Assembly (NCBI RefSeq): GCF_023805255.1
Contig: NZ_JAMSCK010000002.1
Span: 310,001-374,000, forward strand
Reading direction: 5' to 3'
From: Gramella jeungdoensis
GTDB taxonomy: Bacteria; Bacteroidota; Bacteroidia; Flavobacteriales; Flavobacteriaceae
DNA: 64,000 bases
Both the position numbers and the translations under genes were made by a program. The notes below the pieces were generated by a model that was given only the letters and a program-made list of their open reading frames with translations, was not told where the DNA came from and made no database searches. This document shows positions 9,849-19,643 of this stretch, in pieces (positions within the stretch are counted from its first letter, which is position 1; every line of letters starts with the position of its first letter).

Positions 9849-9912
9849 TTAATGGAAAATATTTTAAAAATTTCCAAAACCTGTGAGGTTTTTTATAAAG
9901 ACAAGAGAGTGC

Positions 9913-11439
9913 TTAAGATACTCTAAGCGAATTCAATTCAAATAATTCTTCCAGATAATCCCTGGAGTTTGAAAGACGAGGAACTTTATGCTGTCCGCCT
10001 ACTTTATTGTGTTTTTTAAGCCAGTCATAAAAAAGATTTTTACGAGCCTGGTGTACCGTAGGCATCCGTAAGGTCATATTATTATATCGCTTCGCCTCAT
10101 AATCGCTGTTAACTTCCTGAAGTGCACGATCCAGTTGATACTTGAAATTTTCGAAATCTTTTGGAGGGGTCTTGAACTCTATCATCCATTCATGAGCTCC
10201 TTTATCCCTGCCTTCCATGAAAACCGGGGCAACCGTATAATCCACAATTTCGCAATTGGTCACCAGCGATACTTTTTTTAAGGCAGATTCGGCGTTTTCA
10301 ATGATGAGCTCTTCCCCAAAGACATTGATGTGATGTTTTGTACGACCTGAGACCTTGATTCGGTATGGATTGATATCTGTAAACCTCACCGTATCACCAA
10401 TTTTATAACGCCACAATCCTGCATTAGTAGTAATGACAACTGCATAGTTCTTACCTATCTCGACTTCGCTTAATGGAATTGCCATTTCATGTTCGGTTCC
10501 GTATTCATCCATCGGAATGAATTCATAGAAAATTCCATAGTCCAGCATTAAAAGCAGATCCTTGGAATCGTTATGATCCTGGCAGGCAAAGAAACCTTCT
10601 GAAGCATTGTAGATCTCATAATACCTGAAATCTTCCTTGGGAAGGATCTTTTGATATTGGGAAGCATATGGCTGAAAGCTTACACCGCCATGAAAATATA
10701 CTTCCAGGTTAGGCCATACCTCGAACAGTTCTTCCTTTCCTGTAGTTTCCAGAACATTGTTCAACAGCACAAGCATCCAGCTGGGTACTCCTGCAAGGCT
10801 GCTAACCTTTTCCTTTATGGTCTCATTAACTATCGCCTGCATTTTATACTCCCAGTCATGCATTAAAGAAACCTCATTGCTGGGAGTACTGCTGAATTCT
10901 GCCCAGAAAGGCATGTTGTCTATAAGTATAGCGGATAGGTCTCCATAAGAAGTTCCGTTTTCTCTGTAAATTTCCTTACTGCCACCAAGTCGAAGGCTTT
11001 TTCCTGTAAACAGTTGGGATTGAGGATTGTTGTTAAGGTAGATGCATAAAAGATCTTTTCCTGCAGCATAATGACAATCTTCGAGGGAATCCTGACTTAC
11101 CGGAATGAATTTGCTTTTGGCATTTGTAGTTCCGCTGGATTTAGCGAACCATTTAATAGGCGTTGGCCAGTAAATATTCGTTTCGCCTCTTCGGCTGCGT
11201 TCTATAACGCCTTCGTAATCCTCATATTTTTGAATAGGGACCCTTTCTCTGAAAGTTTCATAGGAGTCTATTTCCTCAAATTGAAAGCGTTTGCCAAATT
11301 CGGTGTTTTTAGCCTGAGAAAGCAGGTTTCTAAGCAATTCTTTCTGAACATCATGAGGGTATTTGATGAATAATTCCATCTGATGAATGCGCTTCTTCAG
11401 GAACCATGAAGCTATTGAGTTTACTAATGGAATTGGCAT
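9913..11439 (-). CDS. GH3 (auxin-responsive promoter)-family acyl-adenylate-forming protein
   Basis: 508 residues, full length for the bacterial GH3 family of the ANL adenylating superfamily. Visible motifs are KSSGTTNAKSKFIPVS (nucleotide-binding signature), YNASEGFFACQD (the usual acyl/ATP-pocket region) and LWRYKIGDTVRFTD (hinge Asp). Plant homologues join amino acids to hormone acids; the bacterial substrate is unknown. It is monocistronic and convergent with the porV-like gene. Confidence 0.9.
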   Translation of the reverse strand: MPIPLVNSIASWFLKKRIHQMELFIKYPHDVQKELLRNLLSQAKNTEFGKRFQFEEIDSYETFRERVPIQKYEDYEGVIERSRRGETNIYWPTPIKWFAKSSGTTNAKSKFIPVSQDSLEDCHYAAGKDLLCIYLNNNPQSQLFTGKSLRLGGSKEIYRENGTSYGDLSAILIDNMPFWAEFSSTPSNEVSLMHDWEYKMQAIVNETIKEKVSSLAGVPSWMLVLLNNVLETTGKEELFEVWPNLEVYFHGGVSFQPYASQYQKILPKEDFRYYEIYNASEGFFACQDHNDSKDLLLMLDYGIFYEFIPMDEYGTEHEMAIPLSEVEIGKNYAVVITTNAGLWRYKIGDTVRFTDINPYRIKVSGRTKHHINVFGEELIIENAESALKKVSLVTNCEIVDYTVAPVFMEGRDKGAHEWMIEFKTPPKDFENFKYQLDRALQEVNSDYEAKRYNNMTLRMPTVHQARKNLFYDWLKKHNKVGGQHKVPRLSNSRDYLEELFELNSLRVS

Positions 11440-11551
11440 TATTCTTCTTATCTTTAACGCTTATATTCTGAAGGCGTACGTTATTTGGTTAAAAATAAAC
11501 GAAACTTTGAAGCCTGCAAAAAAATCAGTAAGCCTTAAAATAAAAAATTAA

Positions 11552-12349
11552 ATGAGATACGAGGGTGTTCTAACCAAAATGAGAACTGAAATAACAGATG
11601 TTGTTCAGTATTACCTTGTTTGGGAAAATGATTTTATAAACCTGAACCAGGCGCTTGGAAAAAAAATAAGTATCAACTTCCTTCGATATCAATGCCTTAG
11701 CTGTGGACTTGAGAAAAAGATCTTTCGCCAGGGCTTTTGTTATGATTGTTTTAGTTCCATACCTCAGGCAGGGGACTGGGTGATCAATCCAGAACTAAGC
11801 AGGGCTCATCTTGGGGAGGAAGACAGGGATCTCGAATTTGAAAAGAAGGCACAGTTACAGCCACATGTTGTATATCTGGCTAATTCCAGTGATGTAAAGG
11901 TGGGAGTGACTAGAAAAAACCAGATCCCTACCCGTTGGATAGATCAGGGCGCTCATGAGGCCATTGAGATCGTTGAGGTGCCAAATCGTTACCTGGCAGG
12001 AATTACCGAGGTGGCTCTAAAAGAGCACATCTCAGATAAGACCAACTGGCGTAAAATGCTTACCAATGAAGTGGTAGACCTTGACCTTGCCGAGGTGAGG
12101 GAGGACCTTAAGCAATATATTCCGGAAGAAGCCCGGGAATATTACCTGGCCAGCAATAAAGAGACCGAGATTAAATTTCCGGTAAAAGAATTTCCGAAAA
12201 AGATAAAGACGCTAAACCTTGGGAAATCGCCTTTTTATGAAGGTGTTTTAAATGGAATTAAGGGACAGTATCTCTTATTTGAAGACGGAACGGTCTTTAA
12301 TGTAAGGGGACATGAGGGATTTGTAGTTGAGTTGAAAATTTTGGTCTGA
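11552..12349 (+). CDS. DUF2797 family protein
   Basis: 265 residues. The N-terminal third has two Cys pairs (CLSCGLEKK...FCYDCF, residues about 50-74) that probably hold a metal. The middle segment VVYLANSSDVKVGVTRKNQ...RWIDQGA resembles the core of GIY-YIG/T5orf172-like nuclease folds, as previously suggested for DUF2797. No function is established. It is transcribed divergently from the GH3 gene across a 112-bp gap. I recognise the family but cannot assign a reaction. Confidence 0.75.
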   Translation: MRYEGVLTKMRTEITDVVQYYLVWENDFINLNQALGKKISINFLRYQCLSCGLEKKIFRQGFCYDCFSSIPQAGDWVINPELSRAHLGEEDRDLEFEKKAQLQPHVVYLANSSDVKVGVTRKNQIPTRWIDQGAHEAIEIVEVPNRYLAGITEVALKEHISDKTNWRKMLTNEVVDLDLAEVREDLKQYIPEEAREYYLASNKETEIKFPVKEFPKKIKTLNLGKSPFYEGVLNGIKGQYLLFEDGTVFNVRGHEGFVVELKILV

Positions 12350-12351
12350 CT

Positions 12352-12515
12352 GTCACTGCGAACGAAGTGAAGCAGTCTCTTCTTTAGATGAGATTCCTTC
12401 GCTGCGCTCGGAATGACAAACTCTGACCTTTCGACTAAAGCCTGTACTGAGCGAAGTCGAAGTACTCGAGGTGACCATTCATGGTGACGCACTGAACCTG
12501 TCTAAGTGCGTTCGG
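12352..12515. repeat. Two dispersed palindromic repeats between convergent genes
   Basis: 12352-12416 is an imperfect palindrome: the left arm begins GTCACTGCGAACGAAGTGAA and the right arm ends CGCTGCGCTCGGAATGAC. The 27-bp left arm (12352-12378) recurs exactly at 34249-34275. From about 12420 a second family follows (TACTGAGCGAAGTCGAAGTA), common between convergent genes in Bacteroidota. No gene here. Confidence 0.65.
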
Positions 12516-15215
12516 TTAATTATTCTTTGTAGTATCTGTCTTCTTTTTAGTATTCTTCAGGATCCCACCTAAAATATCTTTCGCAGCATTCTTCACCTGT
12601 TCCTGCTGAGACCTGCTTATCGAGTCTCTTTTAGTTGGAACCTGCGTGCCTGTTGAGTCGGTCGTCTTATTATCTCCCGAAGTTGAATCTTTAACGAAAG
12701 GTTTATTAGGATCCCTTTTTCCTTTGAGAATATCATTGATGGCATCAACGGCCTTGTCTTCAAGGTTCCTTTTTTGCTGTTCCATCACTTTTTGAGTGAG
12801 ATTGTTCACTGCCTGCTGCATGTTCAGTTTTACATTTGGGCTCTGAAAACTACCGGTTATTCCAATTGGTAGTGCTACCGTCATATTCTGAATATCCTCT
12901 CCACTCAATTTACCCAGGGTTCCTCCAACTTCCGATCCCAGGTAACGCGCAGGGACATCCAGCACCAGGTCATAATCCATAGACATGTCAAAACCATGAC
13001 TTCCGGAAACCTGGAAGTTGATATCCTTAATATTAAAATCGAAAGGCTCTATCTCTACCATTCCATCTCTAAAGGTAAGATGAGTCTTAAGTTTGCTCAG
13101 GTCTAGTTTGCTGAAATCAAGAAAGCCCAGTTGCCCGTCAAGCTGAGACAGTAAAGCCGCTTTTTCCGGATTCAGTTCCGCGGTAAGGATCTGCGCAAGG
13201 GCATCTCCAGCTACACTCGCCAGCTGTGGTGTGAGGTCCTCATTCAGATTACCTTTTAGACTTAGGGAAGACTGTAGTTTTCCTTCCAATGCCCTGGCAA
13301 GAGGTGCAAGATTCTGCATTAATTCCATCCCATTAAAAGATGAAGCAATGTCCAATGAGTTAAGGTTAAGATTCATTTCGAACACAGGGGTCGGATTCTT
13401 GGTAGAGACCATTCCATCAAGACCAATACTTCCGTTAAAGATATTGGTCGTGATATTCTCCAGTTTAGCGGTTTCGTCCCTTAAAACAAGCACTCCTTTG
13501 GCATTCTTCAGTTCCAGATTATCATAAATAACCGTGTTGGCATCGAACTTCAGTTCCACATCAAGGAATGAAGGGATCTTCACCGCTTCCTTACCTGTAG
13601 TTTTAGCTACGGTCTTTTCGGTACCATCTTCATTTTTGGTCGTTAGTTCTTCGGTTTCAGCAACCTTGAAATCGTTAACCGAGAAAGTGTTGGATTTTAC
13701 ATCGAAATTTCCTTTCAATTGCTGGTCGGTAAACAGAAAACCAATCAGGTTTTCCAAAGAACCGGAGGCGGTAAGATCGCTTTGCCCGGTGGTAAGTCTG
13801 AGTTCAGGAATACGCACGTTTCCCTGATTGAAGCTCATATCGGCATTGGCGATCTTTACTTCATTAGGAATTTCGGGCGATACATAACTGAAATTTCTGA
13901 TAGAAGCCGTTCCGCTACTTTTTACGTTCTGATATTGTTCCTTTTCGATGGAATTCATATCAAAACTTGTATTGACATCAGCCGTAAGAATTCCGTTGAG
14001 ATCCTGCTCCAGTTCAAGCGGATAGGCCTTGCTGATATTTGCAAGGTTAATGGTACCATCTACGTCAAGGTTTACCAGCATATTCTCTGTGATATTGCTG
14101 ATCTTTCCTTTGGTAGTAAACCTGTCCTGATCTATACGGAAGGTGGCATTATTGATATTGATATAGGTTTCTTCTGCGAGCCCACTATCGTTGAGCACTT
14201 CCAGATCAAGACTTATATCCTGTACACTTTTTGGAAGATCGGGATATTTAAAGGAAGCATCGGCTGAAGTTACCTTTATATCCATTTTTGGAATGAAGGT
14301 ATCGTCTGCTTTTCCGAAGATCCTTCCGTTTACCACAAAATTCCCGTTGGTTTCCACATTTTCGATATTCTTCGCGTAGGTTTCAGGAATTACGGCAAGG
14401 AAATTCTTAAAATCTGAGGAAGGAGTTTTAAAACTCAGGTCCATCTCAGTATCTTCTTCATTCACCTGAACATATCCGTCAAAAGTTAGCGGTAGCTGAT
14501 TTATCCTGGCTTCATTTTCCTTAAAAGTATATTTCAGTGTTTCCAGGTTCATCAGGAATACTGCATCCAGGCTTACATTATGCCGGTTCAGGTAATTCAC
14601 TCCATCATAATCCAGGGAAACCAGTGCTTCAGAATAGGTGTCAAGTTCCGATTCATCAAGGGAGAAATCACCGGTGCCTTCATGGTTAAGATCCTCAATA
14701 TCCAGGGTGATCTTCCCTTTTTCATCCAGGTATTTTACACGGGTATTTGTGATCTCATAATGTTTCAGGTCAAGGCTGAAAGGCTTACCGTTTGAAGAAG
14801 CAGTCGTGGTATCTTCTATCGCAATATCGTAGTTGTTGTTTCCGAGCGAATCCACTTTAATGTTGACAAACGCATTATCCATTTTCAGTTCATCAACACG
14901 CTTGGATTCTTCGCTGCTTTTGAACAATTCCCAGACCGACATTTCCATGGTGACCTCCTCGGCCAACGCCAGGGTATCTCCTTTAAAAGGTTCATTATTT
15001 ATAATGCTGAGGTCCTCAATTACAAGAGTGGCTTGCGGAAAACTGCGAAACATGCTCAGGTCTATATCCTGGAAGTCCACCTGTGCATTGAGGTTCTCGT
15101 TCATGGTTTTTTTAACCAGGTCTTTCAATTGAGATTCAAAAACAAAAGGAGTCACTAACAATAGGATAATGATAGTGAGCAATATAAATCCGATAATTTT
15201 TAATGCTTTCTTCAT
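12516..15215 (-). CDS. AsmA-like/TamB-type large inner-membrane-anchored protein
   Basis: 899 residues. An N-terminal membrane anchor (IIGFILLTIIILLLVTPFVF, about 8-27) is followed by a long periplasmic beta-rich body typical of AsmA-family proteins (FRSFPQATLVIEDLSI; repeated LDVELKFDAN and SGSLENL elements), and a C-terminal Lys/Ser/Thr-rich disordered tail with KRDS and QQEQVKNAAKDIL. Family members are thought to bridge membranes and move lipids. It overlaps the transporter gene upstream by 4 bp, suggesting co-transcription. Specific substrate unknown. Confidence 0.85.
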   Translation of the reverse strand: MKKALKIIGFILLTIIILLLVTPFVFESQLKDLVKKTMNENLNAQVDFQDIDLSMFRSFPQATLVIEDLSIINNEPFKGDTLALAEEVTMEMSVWELFKSSEESKRVDELKMDNAFVNIKVDSLGNNNYDIAIEDTTTASSNGKPFSLDLKHYEITNTRVKYLDEKGKITLDIEDLNHEGTGDFSLDESELDTYSEALVSLDYDGVNYLNRHNVSLDAVFLMNLETLKYTFKENEARINQLPLTFDGYVQVNEEDTEMDLSFKTPSSDFKNFLAVIPETYAKNIENVETNGNFVVNGRIFGKADDTFIPKMDIKVTSADASFKYPDLPKSVQDISLDLEVLNDSGLAEETYININNATFRIDQDRFTTKGKISNITENMLVNLDVDGTINLANISKAYPLELEQDLNGILTADVNTSFDMNSIEKEQYQNVKSSGTASIRNFSYVSPEIPNEVKIANADMSFNQGNVRIPELRLTTGQSDLTASGSLENLIGFLFTDQQLKGNFDVKSNTFSVNDFKVAETEELTTKNEDGTEKTVAKTTGKEAVKIPSFLDVELKFDANTVIYDNLELKNAKGVLVLRDETAKLENITTNIFNGSIGLDGMVSTKNPTPVFEMNLNLNSLDIASSFNGMELMQNLAPLARALEGKLQSSLSLKGNLNEDLTPQLASVAGDALAQILTAELNPEKAALLSQLDGQLGFLDFSKLDLSKLKTHLTFRDGMVEIEPFDFNIKDINFQVSGSHGFDMSMDYDLVLDVPARYLGSEVGGTLGKLSGEDIQNMTVALPIGITGSFQSPNVKLNMQQAVNNLTQKVMEQQKRNLEDKAVDAINDILKGKRDPNKPFVKDSTSGDNKTTDSTGTQVPTKRDSISRSQQEQVKNAAKDILGGILKNTKKKTDTTKNN

Positions 15216-15928
15216 TGGTTTATAACATTTGTTTCTAACTTCAATTCTTCAGCAGGTTTCAGATCAAAGAGTTTTCTAAGTCCGTATACCGCGGCATACA
15301 AAAAGGGCGTGTCCATAGCAGCGACCAGTACTTTGAATAGAAATCCGCTAAGTAACAGGCCTCCAAACAGCTCCCAGTCTATCTTTCCAAAAGAACAGAG
15401 CAAAAACAGGACCGAAAAGGTATCCACGAACTGCGACAGGAAGGTTGAAAAGTTATTCCTGAGCCATAAATGTCTGCCTTTGGTCAGTCTTTTCCAGAAG
15501 TGAAAAAGCTGTATGTCTATATACTGTGCCAATAAATAGGCTACCATAGAAGCGAACACGGCAATTGCTGTGGCCCCAAAAACCTTACGGAACAGGGAAT
15601 TGTCTATTGGTGACCAGGCGGTTGCCGGCGTGGCCTCTGCAAGGTATACGATCAGTAAGGAAAAGAACGATGCAAAGATCCCGGAGGTAACCACCAGGTT
15701 TGCTTTTTTCTTTCCATAGACTTCGCTGATTATATCGGTAATGAGGAAGGTTACCGGGTATGGCAGGATTCCCACTGAAATCTCAAAAGTGTATAATCCG
15801 AAAAAGTCCCAGTAAAAAAACTTTTGAAAGATCAGGTTCGATGCAACCAGGGAAGCTATAAATAAGGCGCTTAAGACCATATATATTTGCTGAGCCTTAA
15901 GCTTGTCTTTCAGGTAAAATTTGGCCAA
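15212..15928 (-). CDS. Queuosine precursor transporter (YhhQ/VUT family)
   Basis: 238 residues, about six membrane helices. Family hallmarks are LVASNLIFQKF near the N-terminus and LPYPVTFLITDIISEVYGKK, then the C-terminal NNFSTFLSQFVDTFSVLFLL. YhhQ-type proteins import preQ0/preQ1 for queuosine tRNA modification. It is first gene of a two-gene unit with the AsmA-like gene (ATGA overlap at 15212-15215). Confidence 0.88.
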   Translation of the reverse strand: MAKFYLKDKLKAQQIYMVLSALFIASLVASNLIFQKFFYWDFFGLYTFEISVGILPYPVTFLITDIISEVYGKKKANLVVTSGIFASFFSLLIVYLAEATPATAWSPIDNSLFRKVFGATAIAVFASMVAYLLAQYIDIQLFHFWKRLTKGRHLWLRNNFSTFLSQFVDTFSVLFLLCSFGKIDWELFGGLLLSGFLFKVLVAAMDTPFLYAAVYGLRKLFDLKPAEELKLETNVINQ

Positions 15929-16035
15929 ATTTTTTTATTAAAGTCTATTAACAAAATTAAGGGTATGTGCTTTTGTTTTGCTTAATTTGCTGTGAAATTA
16001 TTTGGATCTACCTATTAAAATTTTCTTAATTCGCT

Positions 16036-17172
16036 TTGAAATCCCCTAAAACAGTAATATTAGCGCTGGGAAGCAACCTTGGTGACCGCCCGGGATATAT
16101 GCAGAAAGCCCTGCAAATGATCCATGAGAATATCGGCTGGATCCTGGATATCTCTAAAATCTATGAAACCCCAGCCTGGGGATTTGAGGGGAATTCTTTT
16201 CTGAATGCCTGTGTTTCGGTTTCTACACGTTTAAAGCCACAGGAAATACTTCGGCAGCTTCTGAAGATCGAAACCGAGCTGGGGAGACAGCGGTCTGATG
16301 CTAAAAATTACCAGAACAGGACCATAGACCTGGATATTCTTTTATTTGAAGATGAAGTTCTGGATACACCTCATCTAAAGATCCCACATCCGGGAATTCC
16401 CGAAAGGGTTTTTGTTTTAAGGCCTTTGAACGATATAGCCTCTTCAGAAAAACATCCTGTTCTTAACAGGAAAATAGCCCAGTTGCTTAAAGAAACGAGA
16501 GATGATTCACCAATTTCAGTTGCCGGGGTAAAACTGGAAAAACCGCAGAAAACCTATGATTTTCCCGGTTGTAATTATATCGCTGTTGAAGGTAATATCG
16601 GGGCAGGTAAAACAAGTTTTTCCACGATGATCTCTCAGGACTTCAATGCAAAGCTGGTGCTGGAGCGCTTTAAGGATAATCCATTTCTTCCCAAGTTCTA
16701 TGAAAATAAAGACAGGTATGCGTTTCCGCTGGAGATGTCGTTCCTGGCAGACCGTTATCAGCAGCTTTCAGACGATCTTGCTCAATATGATCTTTTTAAG
16801 GATTTTGTGATTTCAGATTATGACGTTTTTAAATCGCTGATCTTCGCTCGAATCACACTTCATGAAGATGAATATTCCTTGTATCACAAGCTTTTTCATT
16901 TGATGTATAAGGAGCTGGTGAAACCAGAATTATATATCTATCTGTATCAGAATACCGAAAGATTGCTCGAGAATATCAAAAAAAGAGGACGCGATTACGA
17001 ACAGAATATTCAGCCCGATTATCTGGTAGAGATCAATAAGAGTTATCTGAACTTCATCAAATCACAAAGCAATATGAAGGTGCAGGTGATAGATATTTCA
17101 GGACTGGACTTTGTAGCGAATCGAAAGGATTATCTTTATTTACTTGAAGAAATAGATAAAGCGGTGCGTTAA
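16036..17172 (+). CDS. folK: Fusion of HPPK (FolK) and deoxynucleoside kinase
   Basis: 378 residues with two enzymes. Residues about 5-165 are 6-hydroxymethyl-dihydropterin pyrophosphokinase (ALGSNLGDR; YETPAWGF; RTIDLDILLFED; IPHPGIPERVFVLRPL), a folate-pathway step. Residues about 178-378 are a deoxyadenosine/deoxycytidine-type kinase (P-loop VEGNIGAGKTSF, ADRYQ, RGRDYEQ) for nucleoside salvage. The start is TTG at 16036, as usual for this fusion in Flavobacteriaceae. Its last 4 bp overlap the end of the convergent methyltransferase gene. Confidence 0.93.
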   Translation: MKSPKTVILALGSNLGDRPGYMQKALQMIHENIGWILDISKIYETPAWGFEGNSFLNACVSVSTRLKPQEILRQLLKIETELGRQRSDAKNYQNRTIDLDILLFEDEVLDTPHLKIPHPGIPERVFVLRPLNDIASSEKHPVLNRKIAQLLKETRDDSPISVAGVKLEKPQKTYDFPGCNYIAVEGNIGAGKTSFSTMISQDFNAKLVLERFKDNPFLPKFYENKDRYAFPLEMSFLADRYQQLSDDLAQYDLFKDFVISDYDVFKSLIFARITLHEDEYSLYHKLFHLMYKELVKPELYIYLYQNTERLLENIKKRGRDYEQNIQPDYLVEINKSYLNFIKSQSNMKVQVIDISGLDFVANRKDYLYLLEEIDKAVR

Positions 17173-17714
17173 TCTGGCTGGCTTTTCATTTTTGAGAAAA
17201 GGTCCCATAACACCACACCCGTGCTAACCGAAATATTCAGAGAATGTTTGCTACCTAGCTGAGGAATCTCAATAACACCATCACTGGCTGAAACCACCTT
17301 TTGCTGTACGCCCTTCACTTCATTTCCAAAGATCACGGCGCATACCTCTTCTGACTTAGGCTGGAAATCGTTGAGCATGATGGCGCCTTCGGCCTGTTCT
17401 ATAGCGTAAACCTTAGTTCCTTCACCTTTCAGCTTTTCTATAAGGTCCAGCGTGTTTTCAACATATTCCCAGTTAACCGTTTCAGTGGCTCCAAGAGCGG
17501 TCTTTTGAATGTCTTTATGGGGTGGCTGGGCAGTGATCCCACAGAGGTAGATCTTTTTAATAAGGAACGCGTCGGCCGTTCGGAAGACTGAGCCTATATT
17601 GTTCAGGCTGCGCACATTATCCAGAACAACAATTATCGGGGTCTTTTTAGCCTGCTTGAATTCCTCTACACTTTTGCGGTCGAGTTCGGCATTTTTCAAT
17701 TTTCGTCTGCTCAT
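17169..17714 (-). CDS. TrmH/SpoU-family RNA 2'-O-methyltransferase
   Basis: 181 residues, SPOUT (SpoU) fold. Motif 1: LDNVRSLNNIGSVFRTADAF. Motif 2: VIFGNEVKGV. Motif 3: IPQLGSKHSLNISVSTGVVLW, the trefoil-knot SAM site. It lacks an N-terminal substrate-binding domain, so it resembles TrmL/TrmH-like tRNA methyltransferases; the target nucleotide is not known. Confidence 0.88.
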   Translation of the reverse strand: MSRRKLKNAELDRKSVEEFKQAKKTPIIVVLDNVRSLNNIGSVFRTADAFLIKKIYLCGITAQPPHKDIQKTALGATETVNWEYVENTLDLIEKLKGEGTKVYAIEQAEGAIMLNDFQPKSEEVCAVIFGNEVKGVQQKVVSASDGVIEIPQLGSKHSLNISVSTGVVLWDLFSKMKSQPD

Positions 17715-17881
17715 GCGGCAAAAATAGGAAATTGAGGGATTAAAAGAATTTTATCAATATTCTGAAATTCAAAAAATTATATTTTTTTCACTAAATTAGA
17801 ACTCCTTAAATCCCCCTATTTTCTTCGAAACTTCCTGCGCTATGGTTTAGAATAGTATTATTAACTAAACCAATCTTTATT

Positions 17882-18313
17882 ATGAGAACGATTAGAACAA
17901 TCCTCGGGCTCCTATTTTTATTTTGCAGTATTCACCTGGTAACGGCCCAGGAAATGACCGCTAAGAAATATGAAAATCCTAACTGGGTACAAATGGTATA
18001 TATCAAATTCAAACCCATGAAAAAGGATGCGGCGATGGGTATTATACAGGAGTATTTCGCAAAGGCCGACAAAAATGCCGGAATAGAGGAGCCCACGGTA
18101 TATCATTTTGCAACCGGAGATCATGATATGCTTGTAGTATGGGAGATGGAAGAAGGTATAGAAACATTGAATTATGAGATGACTCCCAATGACGCAAAAT
18201 GGATGAATGAAATGGCAAAATTGGCCGGTGGACCTGATAAAGCCATGGCCAAGATGGATGAATTCTTTACTTACGTTGATCTCTGGGAGAGCAGCATTGC
18301 CAGGAAGGAATAA
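17882..18313 (+). CDS. Small exported protein, possible dimeric alpha/beta-barrel fold
   Basis: 143 residues with signal peptide (cleavage about HLVTAQ). The mature part (MVYIKFKPMKKDAAMGIIQEYF, then DMLVVWEMEEG) has the strand-helix-strand look of a ferredoxin-like dimeric barrel. The protein at 29528 has the same kind of exported repeats, so the two may be distant relatives. Function unknown. Monocistronic with a terminator at 18336. Confidence 0.7.
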   Translation: MRTIRTILGLLFLFCSIHLVTAQEMTAKKYENPNWVQMVYIKFKPMKKDAAMGIIQEYFAKADKNAGIEEPTVYHFATGDHDMLVVWEMEEGIETLNYEMTPNDAKWMNEMAKLAGGPDKAMAKMDEFFTYVDLWESSIARKE

Positions 18314-18335
18314 TCAATATGGCTATTATTACTCC

Positions 18336-18359
18336 AAGCCGGCTAAGGCCGGTTTTTTT
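18336..18359 (+). terminator. Rho-independent terminator
   Basis: Stem CCGGC/GCCGG with loop TAAG, flanked by A's and seven T's, 22 bp after the preceding stop. Confidence 0.8.
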
Positions 18360-18566
18360 ATAACTTAACCTCAGATTTTTAAGAAAATTTTGTGAACTGC
18401 ATTCTATTTAAACTACTGAAAGTTAAATAAATACAAAAATTTAACTAAATTGTATCATTCATTTTCAATTTAATAAACGGTCTTTTTCCAAATCGGGACC
18501 ATTGTGTTTGAATATTTCTGGCTTTTGCCGGTGTATTAATAATAACTAATCTAAAACCAACCGATT

Positions 18567-19571
18567 ATGAAAACAAAATCGAAAAATCACCTTGGGCTCC
18601 TGCTTCTTGTGGGAATGCTATTTCTTATTTGGGGTGTCATGGGGCTTATGGACTCCAAGAATTACACCTATTCAGGTTATCAAACAGATGGTAATAATAA
18701 GATCGTCCAGGTAGAAGATGCCAGTCCTGCCGCGGTGGCGGGATTGCAGATTGGCGATGTGATACAGAGCACCGGCGGCATTCCGGTTACCGATACCAAA
18801 GCCCTGGTTGAAAGAGGCAGGCCTGAAATTGGAGAATCCCGCGAATTCGTTGTAGATAGAAATGGAGAAGAAGTAACCGCTTCGCTTACTTATGCCGAAT
18901 TATCTCAAAAGGATAGTATGCTAAATAACCTGGCTTTCGTGATGGGTATACTTTTCATCGTAATGGGAATTTTTACACACTACCGCAAGAAGACAGTTCT
19001 CAGTTATACCTTCGCTATTTTCATGCTTTGTTTTGGTTTCATCTTTTTTAATGGGCCATATATAGAACCCGGTTTTACTGAAAGGCTACTTTCAGCCTTG
19101 AGTATCACCATTGTGCTGTTTTCCTTTGCCGCACTGGCTAATTATATGTTATACTATCCGCCAAAAAGCAGATACAACTTGAAATTACTTTATGCCCCGG
19201 CAATATTGGCGGCATTGGTTTTCTGGGGGCTGGAAATGACCCTTCCTGATAGTACCAGCACATTGAACCTCGGCATCAGGATCATGATAGGAGCGGTGAT
19301 CATCTTTTATTTCGCCTTATCGCTTTATGTTCTCATCAGGAAATATGTCAGGGCTACTCCTGAAGAGAGAAAGGTCTCAGGTTTGAACCTGATGCTGATT
19401 GGAGCACTTATTGGCTTATTACCCATATTAGTATATTTTACAATAAATACTATTTCTCCTGGTACCATCCTGCCGGGTAATGATTATGTTTTTCTAACTT
19501 TTATCGCCATTCCGGTATTCTTTACCCTTGCGCTGCTTCAAAAAAGTACTGCCAGGGTTAGTGTGGAATAA
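18567..19571 (+). CDS. PDZ-domain multi-pass membrane protein
   Basis: 334 residues. Helix 1 (about 9-28) is followed by a PDZ domain (about 40-112; DASPAAVAGLQIGDVIQSTGG) and then six to seven hydrophobic helices (about 120-325). No HExxH or other protease motif is visible, so it is not a site-2 protease despite PDZ plus membrane helices. Function unknown. Monocistronic. Confidence 0.75.
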   Translation: MKTKSKNHLGLLLLVGMLFLIWGVMGLMDSKNYTYSGYQTDGNNKIVQVEDASPAAVAGLQIGDVIQSTGGIPVTDTKALVERGRPEIGESREFVVDRNGEEVTASLTYAELSQKDSMLNNLAFVMGILFIVMGIFTHYRKKTVLSYTFAIFMLCFGFIFFNGPYIEPGFTERLLSALSITIVLFSFAALANYMLYYPPKSRYNLKLLYAPAILAALVFWGLEMTLPDSTSTLNLGIRIMIGAVIIFYFALSLYVLIRKYVRATPEERKVSGLNLMLIGALIGLLPILVYFTINTISPGTILPGNDYVFLTFIAIPVFFTLALLQKSTARVSVE

Positions 19572-19643
19572 TAATTTAATGACCAACCAATATCAGGGAT
19601 GGGATCTTTAGGGATCCCATCTTTGTCTTAAAAAAGTGTTTCT

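Noticed and set aside
13719-14267. 182-codon plus-strand ORF antisense to the AsmA-like gene
   Set aside because: Completely inside a well-supported gene on the other strand; no recognisable domain.
18567-19571. Calling the PDZ membrane protein a site-2 (RseP-type) protease
   Set aside because: No HExxH or LDG motif; only a PDZ domain plus membrane helices.
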